NCBI GenBank assembly: GCA_017484235.1
Contig: JAFUTM010000025.1
Span: 1 to 5,290 of the forward strand
DNA length: 5,290 bases
Direction of reading: 5' to 3'
From: Selenomonadaceae bacterium
GTDB taxonomy: Bacteria; Bacillota; Negativicutes; Selenomonadales; Selenomonadaceae
The notes under the pieces were generated by a model, which was not told the origin of the DNA, ran no database searches, and saw nothing but the letters and a program-made list of their open reading frames with translations. A program made the translations under genes and the position numbers. Positions within the stretch are counted from its first letter, which is position 1. Each line of letters begins with the position of its first letter. Positions 1 through 5,290 of the stretch are shown piece after piece.

Positions 1-501
1 AAACCGATAGTTGAATATTTATCTTCACAAAATTACAAGCCTAAAACTTTCACTGACTTCATCAAAACTCATAAAAAAATGTCAATGGCTGAATTTGAAC
101 AGGCAATAGTTTTTCTGATAATTAATGGTACAGTAGCACCTTGTCAAAGTGAAGAAGCAGTTAAAATAGTTAAAAATCGTTGTGACTTGCTCAATGATTA
201 TTTTTGCAATAAAGCTAAAAATGCAGACTATATTCCTTATCTGGCAAGCCCTGTAATTGGTGGTGCAATTATAATAGGACGTTTTGAACAAATATTTACG
301 TTACTGTTCAAGCAAGATATAAAAAATGCGGACGGTTTAGCAAGGGAAACTTGGAAATTTATTGAAGCGCAAGGGCAGCGTCTAGTTAAAGAAGGCAAAG
401 CACTTAATTCTGCCGAAGAAAATATCGCTGAACTTGAATCATTGGCACAAACATTTTTAGATGAGCGTGTTCCTATATTGAAAGCATTACAAATTGTTTA
501 A
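1..501 (+). CDS. C-terminal part of a probable class I SAM-dependent methyltransferase (regulatory-domain region), 5' truncated
   Basis: The frame is open from the first base of the window, so this is the last 166 codons of a longer gene; the first in-window ATG (position 79) is internal, not a start. The fragment is mostly helical. It begins with a winged-helix-like stretch (TFTDFIKTHKKMSMAEFEQA, about residues 16-35), followed by the segment YLASPVIGGAIII (about 79-91), and ends with ETWKFIEAQGQRLVKEGKAL and a helix carrying EENIAEL. From memory, this order (ASPVxGG, then W..L..QGQRL.K.GK.L, then E.EN..EL) is typical of the C-terminal half of bacterial methyltransferases with a methyltransferase regulatory domain, which often act in surface-polysaccharide or protein modification. 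The SAM-binding Rossmann part lies outside the window, so activity cannot be judged. It converges on the stress-protein gene with a 22-bp gap and no clear terminator. The family call is moderate; the substrate is unknown. Confidence 0.6.
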   Translation, partial: KPIVEYLSSQNYKPKTFTDFIKTHKKMSMAEFEQAIVFLIINGTVAPCQSEEAVKIVKNRCDLLNDYFCNKAKNADYIPYLASPVIGGAIIIGRFEQIFTLLFKQDIKNADGLARETWKFIEAQGQRLVKEGKALNSAEENIAELESLAQTFLDERVPILKALQIV

Positions 502-523
502 TTATCGGCTTAAAAACGCTAAT

Positions 524-940
524 TTATTTTACCACTAAAACTGGACAAGTCGCCTGCTCGACGATATACTGACTCACACTGCCAAGCAGCACACCTTTAA
601 CGAGACCAAGACCACGACTACCCATAACGATTAAATCAGAGTTTAATTGTTTTTCAAAATCCAGAATTGTGACGGCAGGCGATCCAGTTTGTGAAAAAGT
701 TTCATATTTAATGTCGCTGGGTACCATATTCACTGCACGTTCTAAAATTACTTCACCGGCCTTTTTAACAGCGGCAAGTATTGCATCGGACAAGAAGGCA
801 TTAATCGCCAGTTGATTTATGTTGGCGACATACAAAAAATTTATCTTCGATTCACAAAGACTGGCGATTGATATAGCCTGAGCAACTGCACGATCTGAGC
901 CGACAGAGCCATCAACTGGCACTAAAATGTTTTTTATCAT
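524..940 (-). CDS. Universal stress protein, UspA family (ATP-binding type)
   Basis: A single-domain cytoplasmic Usp of 138 residues, close to the usual 140-150. It opens with the family's first strand and nucleotide-binding Asp (IKNILVPVDGS, D10). It ends with the ATP-binding signature G-2X-G-9X-G-(S/T): G107-S-R-G110, nine residues, then G120-S121, followed by TCPVLVVK. This predicts an ATP-binding dimeric Usp rather than the non-binding UspA type. Its role would be stress or starvation signalling; no partner can be inferred. The start is set at the ATG at 940. A GTG at 949 is in frame, but it lies inside the Shine-Dalgarno sequence GGAG (952-949), which sits 8 nt before the ATG. The gene begins 43 bp after the yvcK stop and may be read through from it. 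A TATACT (981-976) could be a separate -10 box, but no good -35 accompanies it. Confidence 0.93.
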   Translation of the reverse strand: MIKNILVPVDGSVGSDRAVAQAISIASLCESKINFLYVANINQLAINAFLSDAILAAVKKAGEVILERAVNMVPSDIKYETFSQTGSPAVTILDFEKQLNSDLIVMGSRGLGLVKGVLLGSVSQYIVEQATCPVLVVK

Positions 941-983
941 TATTATCACTCCAAAATAATAAGTAATTTTTAAATAGTATACA

Positions 984-2273
984 TTAATTATGAGGCCGCA
1001 ATTCGTAAATCATCTTCATAACAGCAGCACAGAGTTTATAAGGATCGTGGCGTCCGGTGTCCGTCTCACTAATTAAATCAGCTTTTATTAAGCCCATACC
1101 TAATGCGTTGATTTTATCTTCGTCAACGATAACCGGCTTTGCGCCGACCATTTCACACATCGACTCGTCAATTGGTGCAGAGTTTACCAATACATAATCA
1201 ATCACACCGCGTCCAGCATGATCTAAAATGGCCTTAGCGTGCATGGAGGCGGTATAATTATCCGTCTCGCCAGGCTGCGTCATAACATTGCAAATATAAA
1301 TTTTAATGGCTTTGCTTTTTCGGAGAGTTTGAGCAACGCCTTCGACCAATAAATTAGGCATAATGCTGGTATAAAGACTGCCTGGTCCCAAAATTATTGC
1401 CTCGGCATTCGCAATTGCCTCAAGTGCAGCAGGTACTGCAGAAACTTTTTCAGGAAATAATTTGACACGTTTAATTTTTTTATGTGCTTCTGGAATTTGA
1501 GATTCACCTTCGACAACAGTGCCGTCTTCCATTATCGCATCAAGTCGAACGTATTCTTTAGACGCTGGAAGTACACGCCCTTTGACAGCTAAAACTTTAG
1601 ACGATTCTTGAAGTGCCGTCTCCATATCGCCAGTGACTTCGTTCATTGCCGCAATAAAAAGATTTCCAAAACTGTGACCAGCTAATGCCGTATTGCCTTC
1701 AAAGCGATATTGAAAAAGTTTTTCCATTAATGGCTCAGTATCAGCGAGTGCAACTAAACAATTTCGTAAATCACCAGGCGGAATGATGCCCAATTCTTCG
1801 CGAAGGCGACCAGACGAGCCGCCGTCATCAGCAACTGTAACGACTGCCGAAACATTGCTGGTCGAAGCCTTAATTCCGCGCAGCAGGACTGATAATCCGT
1901 GTCCACCTCCAATGACCGTGACTGAAGGTCCGCGTCCAAGTTTCCGTTTCTCGTATATTACATCAACCAGCCTGTCAGAAGTTTCTGGCAGTAAGACAAC
2001 AATAATTGACCGAATTATCTGCCTGACTGCCAGCATCATACAGCCGGCTCCAATTACAAGAACGCAGATGCCAATGAACGTTGTAAACATATAATTATAG
2101 CTTCCGAGCGACAGGTAAACGAGTCGGAAAATCTCTTCTTCAATCAGGTCAAGATATTTATAGTTAAATACAAGTGCTGTGCCCAGACTTATCAATAAAA
2201 CTCCAACGGCGAACAATAAAAGCCAGCGTTTGAGTTTCATTCCAGGATACAGCCACTTTAAAAGATGCAGCAT
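984..2273 (-). CDS. yvcK: YvcK-family UDP-sugar-binding protein / gluconeogenesis factor, membrane-anchored form
   Basis: A 429-residue member of the CofD-like YvcK family. In B. subtilis, Listeria and mycobacteria, relatives bind UDP-sugars such as UDP-GlcNAc and are needed for growth on gluconeogenic carbon sources and for normal cell-wall synthesis. The soluble core starts near residue 116 with VTVIGGGHG (118-126), followed by TVADDGGSSGRLR (146-158), PPGDLRN (165-171), GHSFGN (199-204), GPGSLYTS (296-303) and NVMTQPGET (329-337), all conserved family motifs. Two hydrophobic helices precede the core (about 18-38 and 63-85), so the protein should sit at the membrane with its catalytic-like core in the cytoplasm. 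B. subtilis YvcK, at about 317 residues, lacks this anchor. The start is preceded by GGGG (2284-2281) at 7 nt, a weak ribosome site. The gene follows rapZ after a 139-bp gap filled by a repeat element. The family call is very secure. Confidence 0.96.
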   Translation of the reverse strand: MLHLLKWLYPGMKLKRWLLLFAVGVLLISLGTALVFNYKYLDLIEEEIFRLVYLSLGSYNYMFTTFIGICVLVIGAGCMMLAVRQIIRSIIVVLLPETSDRLVDVIYEKRKLGRGPSVTVIGGGHGLSVLLRGIKASTSNVSAVVTVADDGGSSGRLREELGIIPPGDLRNCLVALADTEPLMEKLFQYRFEGNTALAGHSFGNLFIAAMNEVTGDMETALQESSKVLAVKGRVLPASKEYVRLDAIMEDGTVVEGESQIPEAHKKIKRVKLFPEKVSAVPAALEAIANAEAIILGPGSLYTSIMPNLLVEGVAQTLRKSKAIKIYICNVMTQPGETDNYTASMHAKAILDHAGRGVIDYVLVNSAPIDESMCEMVGAKPVIVDEDKINALGMGLIKADLISETDTGRHDPYKLCAAVMKMIYELRPHN

Positions 2274-2296
2274 TTAATCGCCCCAATCAAATCAAC

Positions 2297-2422
2297 GAAC
2301 AATTAATAATGAGGAATGTCGAATTAGGAATGATGAATTATTTTTTTTGCCTAATTCCTAATTAGTCTTATTCCTAATTCCTAATTTATAATTCATCATT
2401 AATTAAGCATTATTAATTGTTC
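2297..2422. mobile_element. MITE-like palindromic element with 15-bp TIRs and 5-bp target duplication
   Basis: A 126-bp, very AT-rich non-coding unit. Its ends are a perfect 15-bp inverted repeat: GAACAATTAATAATG (2297-2311) and CATTATTAATTGTTC (2408-2422). The direct repeat TCAAC lies immediately outside both ends (2292-2296 and 2423-2427), as expected for a 5-bp target-site duplication. An inner perfect 12-bp inverted repeat (2329-2340 with 2389-2400, AATGATGAATTA) would let the transcript fold into a long interrupted hairpin with a 48-nt apical region. That apical region contains a run of eight T (2341-2348) and CCTAATT heptads. The element has no ORF, so any movement would need a transposase elsewhere. 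It lies between rapZ and yvcK, and its right end supplies the last two codons and stop of rapZ. The family is not recognised. The structure is seen directly; mobility is inferred. Confidence 0.75.
2350..2400. repeat. 7-bp-periodic repeat block (CCTAATT heptads) inside the element
   Basis: CCTAATT occurs at 2350-2356 and 2357-2363. After a 9-bp interruption it occurs again at 2373-2379 and 2380-2386, followed in the same 7-bp phase by TATAATT and CATCATT up to 2400. Part of the block (2370-2380) is also the exact reverse complement of 2321-2331, which gives an alternative pairing to the inner 12-bp stem. Such AT-rich heptads are a known style of short intergenic repeat in bacteria; no function is established for this one. 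Confidence 0.7.
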
Positions 2423-3417
2423 TCAACATGTTCCCAAACATCGTTCTTCATAAGATCGCGATGTTCAAGATTAACGGCATAGCCTTTCTTTTTGAGCAGC
2501 TCAAAAATATACTTTGCGATATAAACGCTGCGGTGCATTCCACCGGTACAGCCAATTGCAATTACGAGCTGACTTTTGCCTTCTTTGACATATTGCGGCA
2601 CAAGAAACTCAATTAACGAAACCAGACGCTTTTCAAATTCCTGCGTCACCTGTTTGGACTCAATATACTCTGAAACTTCAGGCACTGCGCCACTCTTATG
2701 TTTGAGCGCGTCAATATAAAATGGATTCGGCAAGAAACGAACGTCAAGTACCATATCTGCATCAAGCGGCATTCCAAATTTAAATCCAAAGGATAAAACA
2801 TTGATATTCATTTGATCGCCTTCAGGATTTCCGAACAGTCTGGTAATTTTTTGCTTTAAATCGGTTTTTGCAAGATTGGAAGTATCAATAATATATGTCG
2901 CCTTGCTGCGGACTGTTTCAAGTCTGGCACGTTCTTTGGCAACGCCGTCTGAAATCCGTGAAGAAGGTGCCATTGGGTGACGCCGCCGCGTTTCTTTGTA
3001 TCGACGAATGATCACGTCATCAGATGCGTCCATAAAAAGCATTTCATAGGATTGATCACTTTTATCCATATCCTCTAAAACTTGTACGAGCGCGTCAAAA
3101 AACTCACGACTGCGAGTATCAACAACAAATACCACCTTTTTAACGTGGCCGCCGCCGTGTTCGCACAGCTCTACAAATTTTGGAATAAAAATTGGCGGCA
3201 AATTATCCACGCAAAAATAACCTAAATCTTCAAGATAGCGGCTCGCCTGTGTTTTGCCGCCGCCGCTCATTCCGGTTACAATGACAATTCGAGACTTTTC
3301 ATTGACTTTAAGGTTTTCCATAATCTCCACATCAGAGGTGTCACCGCTTTCTACATTTTCGCGTTTAATGTCATTTACATCAATGTTTGAAGTCTCACTA
3401 ATTTTAATTTCGTCCAT
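2413..3417 (-). CDS. rapZ: RapZ/YvcJ nucleotide-binding regulatory protein
   Basis: A 334-residue member of the RapZ (YvcJ, formerly UPF0042) family. In E. coli RapZ delivers the sRNA GlmZ to RNase E and so controls glucosamine-6-phosphate synthase; in B. subtilis YvcJ is a nucleotide-hydrolysing protein. The RNA target in this organism is unknown. Visible features are the Walker A loop GMSGGGKT (49-56), the DNLPP segment (71-75), LFMDASDDVIIRRYKETRRRHP (127-148, Walker B-like region and family signature), SFGFKFGMPLDADMVLDVRFLPNPFY (209-234) and the C-terminal phosphate-binding motif GCTGGMHRSV (289-298) followed by EHRDL. The core begins only near residue 42; an acidic, Ser/Asp/Glu-rich extension precedes it. 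The start at 3417 has AAGGA 9 nt upstream. The alternative Met33 (3321) has GGAG only 3 nt away and is less likely. The last codons and stop (AAC AAT TAA) come from the inverted end of the repeat element, so the native tail is probably replaced. Confidence 0.95.
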   Translation of the reverse strand: MDEIKISETSNIDVNDIKRENVESGDTSDVEIMENLKVNEKSRIVIVTGMSGGGKTQASRYLEDLGYFCVDNLPPIFIPKFVELCEHGGGHVKKVVFVVDTRSREFFDALVQVLEDMDKSDQSYEMLFMDASDDVIIRRYKETRRRHPMAPSSRISDGVAKERARLETVRSKATYIIDTSNLAKTDLKQKITRLFGNPEGDQMNINVLSFGFKFGMPLDADMVLDVRFLPNPFYIDALKHKSGAVPEVSEYIESKQVTQEFEKRLVSLIEFLVPQYVKEGKSQLVIAIGCTGGMHRSVYIAKYIFELLKKKGYAVNLEHRDLMKNDVWEHVENN

Positions 3418-3449
3418 GATACACCGTCCTTTACTTTATATTAGATTGA

Positions 3450-3462
3450 AGGGCACAGCCCT
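3450..3462. other. Small hairpin in the rapZ leader
   Basis: AGGGC-ACA-GCCCT forms a perfect 5-bp stem with a 3-base loop in the 80-bp gap between the HAD gene and rapZ. No T-run follows on either strand, so it is not a usual intrinsic terminator. It may be a leader structure or chance. Confidence 0.3.
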
Positions 3463-3496
3463 CCACCGACTAAATGCCCATTTCATTCGTTTTGAA

Positions 3497-3502
3497 ATTA
3501 TA
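3497..3502 (-). promoter_or_regulatory. Possible -10 box (TATAAT) for rapZ
   Basis: A consensus TATAAT read on the minus strand overlaps the HAD stop codon, about 80 bp before the rapZ start. No convincing -35 hexamer lies 16-18 bp upstream, and AT-rich sequence gives such matches by chance. An inverted repeat ATTTCA...TGAAAT (3480-3485, 3493-3498) lies just downstream and partly overlaps it. This is weak evidence that rapZ-yvcK has its own promoter. Confidence 0.25.
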
Positions 3503-4295
3503 GTACGTAATTATAAACTGCCTGTGCAAAACCGTCATCAATACAATTACCGGTTACGTAGTCACAGGATTTTTTTATTTCATCAACTGCATTGCCCATT
3601 GCCACACTTTTGCCGGCTGCCTTTAACATTGGCAAATCGTTATATGAATCGCCTATTGCCATTGTTTCCTCATTTTTAATTCCAAATGAATTGGCAAGAA
3701 TCATAAGTGCCGCCGCCTTTGAGACTTCCGGCAATGTGATTTCGACGTAATTCGGATTGGATTGGAAAGCTGAAACTTTATCGCCAAACTTATCTTTAAT
3801 TAGTGTAATGCGTTCACTGCTTTCCTGCGCATCATCTGTAATCGTCAAAAGTTTAGGTACATTGTCAATATGTTCAAATAATCCGTTCCAGTCAACAGCA
3901 ATACCTTTGACTTTAACCGCGTTTTCATAGTCAGCGGCATAATCGTTGTGCTCTGGATAATACAAAGTATCATCATTGTAAACTTGCAAGTGCCAGTTTT
4001 GATTTTTACAAAAATTTATAATGTCAGTAACCAGCTCAGGCTTTATAGTGGCGTTATGATAAATGTCGCCGCCAACTGATTTAATCAATGCGCCATTGTA
4101 AGTAATTATCGGCACATCTACATCAAGGCTTTTAGCAATTGGCAGAGCGGATTGATACATTCTGCCCGTTGCAATGGTGACTATTATGCCGGCCTTTACC
4201 ATATCCTGCACAGCTTTAATGTTTTTTGGCGAAACAACATTGCCCGTCGGCAGCAGTGTTCCGTCTAAATCCGTCAAGAATAATTTTATTGCCAT
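3498..4295 (-). CDS. Cof-type HAD-IIB family hydrolase (sugar-phosphate phosphatase-like)
   Basis: A complete 265-residue cytoplasmic phosphatase of the haloacid dehalogenase superfamily, with the length usual for the Cof/IIB group. Motif I is DLDGT (D9 nucleophile, D11 acid/base). Motif II is T43 in ATGR. N67-G68 in ITYNGALI is the conserved pre-cap NG. Motif III is K193 in LPEVSKAAAL, and motif IV is GDSYND (215-220), supplying D216 and D220 for Mg2+. The segment between about 85 and 185 is the C2 cap that selects the substrate. Members dephosphorylate sugar phosphates, flavin or pyridoxal phosphates; the exact substrate cannot be read from sequence. The start is well set by AAGGAG (4311-4306) 10 nt before the ATG. 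A near-consensus promoter lies in the short gap after trkH, so this gene, and perhaps rapZ-yvcK behind it, can be transcribed independently of trkH. Confidence 0.95.
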   Translation of the reverse strand: MAIKLFLTDLDGTLLPTGNVVSPKNIKAVQDMVKAGIIVTIATGRMYQSALPIAKSLDVDVPIITYNGALIKSVGGDIYHNATIKPELVTDIINFCKNQNWHLQVYNDDTLYYPEHNDYAADYENAVKVKGIAVDWNGLFEHIDNVPKLLTITDDAQESSERITLIKDKFGDKVSAFQSNPNYVEITLPEVSKAAALMILANSFGIKNEETMAIGDSYNDLPMLKAAGKSVAMGNAVDEIKKSCDYVTGNCIDDGFAQAVYNYVL

Positions 4296-4340
4296 TTAAT
4301 ACACGCTCCTTAATTCATTCTTGCAAAATAATTTTATTTA

Positions 4341-4369
4341 ATTATACATTATCAATTGCCAATTATCAA
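4341..4369 (-). promoter_or_regulatory. Sigma-70/SigA-type promoter for the HAD gene, built from repeats
   Basis: On the minus strand the -35 is TTGATA (4369-4364), the spacer is 17 bp and the -10 is TATAAT (4346-4341): 5 of 6 and 6 of 6 consensus bases with ideal spacing. Transcription would begin near 4334 and give a leader of about 40 nt carrying the AAGGAG site. The -35 lies only 6 bp past the trkH stop codon. The hexamer sits inside a 14-bp tandem duplication (see the repeat entry). Confidence 0.65.
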
Positions 4370-4374
4370 TTGTT
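4344..4374. repeat. Heptad repeat / relic of the MITE end after trkH
   Basis: The plus strand reads in 7-bp phase ATACATT, ATCAATT, GCCAATT, ATCAATT (4344-4371). As a result CAATTGATAAT occurs twice, 14 bp apart, on the minus strand. ATTATCAATTGTT (4362-4374) matches the right end of the element between rapZ and yvcK (2409-2421, ATTATTAATTGTT) at 12 of 13 bases. In both places it lies at the 3' end of a gene. No second inverted end is visible here, so it may be a solo end or an unrelated AT-rich repeat. Confidence 0.45.
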
Positions 4375-4375
4375 T

Positions 4376-5290
4376 TTACCATTGATGCTGCTCTTTATTA
4401 AAACGAACTAAGGCAATTAAAATCAACAATGCAAATATCTCCATTCTACCAACAATTAATATCAGGCAGCAGACTAGTTTCATAATTGCCGGAAGTGCCA
4501 TAAACACTTCTGAGTCACAAATGCCAGGCAATGGGCCAACACTTGTTAAGCACGCAACTGACATTGCTACTGAGGTCGAAAAAGGCTGGCCGCTTAAAGA
4601 TAATATTACTGCAAATATGAATAAGCTCACTGAGCATAAAAAGAAATAACTTAGTATTCTGCCGACAGTTTTCATCGGTACGGCAGTTCCGCTGATTTTA
4701 ATATTAGTTACCATTCGTGGGTGAAGTGTCTTTAAAATTTCAATTGAGGCCAGCTTAAATAATACTATTATGCGAATGATTTTGAGTCCGCCAGCCACCG
4801 AGCCCATACAGCCGCCGATTATTGCCAGCATAAATACAAAGAATCTGTTAAAATCTGGTGCTTTTGAGAGGTCAGTAATCGTAATGCCCGTTGTGCTTAG
4901 ATATGACACAACGTGAAACAGTGCCAATCTAAAACTTTCATTTCCATCAGTTATATAATCCTTACTGAAGATTGAAAAGCACACTAGCAACGTGCCAACA
5001 GCAACGGCTGAATTAAAAAACTGCACTTCAGAATTGCTGAAAAATATTTTGAGATTAGATATCATATTCCTACGCAGCAAGACGATAAATTCCAGCAATA
5101 ATAATCTGATCCTTCTGGCGAAATTTGATATTTTAATTGGTCGTTTCAAATGCAGGCTTGAGGTGGGCGGAATTAATGTATTGAGCAGTCTGAAATATAA
5201 TAAAAAGTTTCCACACGCAAGCAGCATTGAAAATATCGCGGCATATTCAACATATAAGTTGCTTTCCTCAATGAAAAACTTTCCGCCGCC
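4376..5290 (-). CDS. trkH: TrkH-family potassium uptake protein, C-terminal part (gene cut by window edge)
   Basis: The frame stays open to the last base of the window, so the Met at 5227 is internal; 304 residues are visible, about the last two-thirds of a usual TrkH. TrkH is the K+-conducting membrane subunit that normally works with cytoplasmic TrkA (not in this window). Visible features, numbered from the window edge: a VEYAAIF helix (about 14-36), the third-repeat selectivity filter STTGIT (132-137), GGCMGSVAGGLKIIR (159-173), the fourth filter CLTSVGP (247-253), and the last-helix signature GRMEIF (281-286). Several strongly hydrophobic helices lie between them. Compared with the usual pattern, in which the FxLYxxLL helix is soon followed by an NLKxFFxxxE segment, there are about 35-40 extra residues (roughly 37-75), rich in Arg, Leu and Ile. 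The GSVAGG loop has Val where Thr is usual. It ends just before the HAD promoter. Confidence 0.9.
   Translation of the reverse strand, partial: GGGKFFIEESNLYVEYAAIFSMLLACGNFLLYFRLLNTLIPPTSSLHLKRPIKISNFARRIRLLLLEFIVLLRRNMISNLKIFFSNSEVQFFNSAVAVGTLLVCFSIFSKDYITDGNESFRLALFHVVSYLSTTGITITDLSKAPDFNRFFVFMLAIIGGCMGSVAGGLKIIRIIVLFKLASIEILKTLHPRMVTNIKISGTAVPMKTVGRILSYFFLCSVSLFIFAVILSLSGQPFSTSVAMSVACLTSVGPLPGICDSEVFMALPAIMKLVCCLILIVGRMEIFALLILIALVRFNKEQHQW

Noticed and set aside
82..291. Minus-strand ORF of 69 codons opposite the methyltransferase fragment
   Set aside because: It is Cys/Tyr/Phe-rich shadow coding opposite a frame that matches a family pattern.
502..523. Bidirectional terminator between the convergent genes
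   Set aside because: The 22-bp gap has no stable inverted repeat, only scattered GGCTT/CGCT bases that do not form a convincing stem.
941..949. Upstream GTG start for the stress protein (adds Met-Ile-Ile)
   Set aside because: The GTG overlaps the Shine-Dalgarno GGAG itself; the ATG at 940 has correct 8-nt spacing and gives the family's usual N-terminus.
1783..2094. Plus-strand ORF of 103 codons inside yvcK
   Set aside because: It is antisense to the conserved Rossmann region of yvcK, has no recognisable domain, and the Pro/Ser/Thr/Arg-rich composition is that of a shadow frame.
2341..2348. Run of eight T as an intrinsic terminator
   Set aside because: rapZ and yvcK are transcribed on the minus strand, where the run is A8. 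On the plus strand no GC-rich stem precedes it, and no plus-strand gene ends there.
2350..2400. Heptad repeats as a CRISPR array
   Set aside because: Units are 7 bp with no unique spacers of 25-40 bp and no cas genes nearby.
3480..3498. ATTTCA...TGAAAT inverted repeat as an operator for rapZ
   Set aside because: Six-base arms in AT-rich DNA overlapping a stop codon are expected by chance, and no regulator family is recognisable.
3254..3679. Plus-strand ORF of 141 codons across rapZ and the HAD gene
   Set aside because: It runs antisense through two well-supported genes and their gap, and the protein resembles no family known to me.

Overview
The window looks like a piece of a low-GC Bacillota chromosome, most likely a Negativicutes (Selenomonas/Phascolarctobacterium-like) anaerobe. 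The clues are a long YvcK with an N-terminal membrane anchor, a rapZ-yvcK pair, Bacillota-type ribosome binding sites (AAGGAG, AAGGA) and AT-rich gaps holding 7-bp-periodic repeats. The taxonomic guess is an inference from protein style; no database was searched.

Layout, left to right: (1) positions 1-501, plus strand: the C-terminal end of a protein resembling the regulatory/C-terminal part of class I SAM-dependent methyltransferases. (2) Everything else is on the minus strand, transcribed right to left in the order trkH (cut by the right edge) - Cof-type HAD phosphatase - rapZ - yvcK - universal stress protein. The stress-protein gene converges on the methyltransferase with only 22 bp between the stop codons. 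Every gap is shorter than 150 bp.

The core is rapZ-yvcK, a conserved Gram-positive pair linked to amino-sugar and cell-envelope metabolism (RapZ is a nucleotide-binding regulator; YvcK binds UDP-sugars). In many Bacillota whiA follows yvcK; here a UspA-family gene takes that place. The flanking genes (K+ uptake, HAD phosphatase, Usp) are general physiology genes with no obvious pathway link to the pair.

The most interesting structure is the 139-bp gap between rapZ and yvcK. It is almost filled by a 126-bp element (2297-2422) with perfect 15-bp terminal inverted repeats, flanked on both sides by the direct repeat TCAAC. This is the signature of a MITE-like insertion with a 5-bp target-site duplication. 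Removing the element and one TCAAC copy on paper gives a rapZ frame that runs on and overlaps the yvcK start by 16 bp. The insertion therefore seems to have replaced the rapZ tail, supplied its stop codon and uncoupled the two genes. A sequence matching the element's end at 12 of 13 bases lies just after the trkH stop, where 7-bp repeats build a near-consensus promoter (TTGATA, 17 bp, TATAAT) for the HAD gene. No wholly new enzymatic or defence system is visible.
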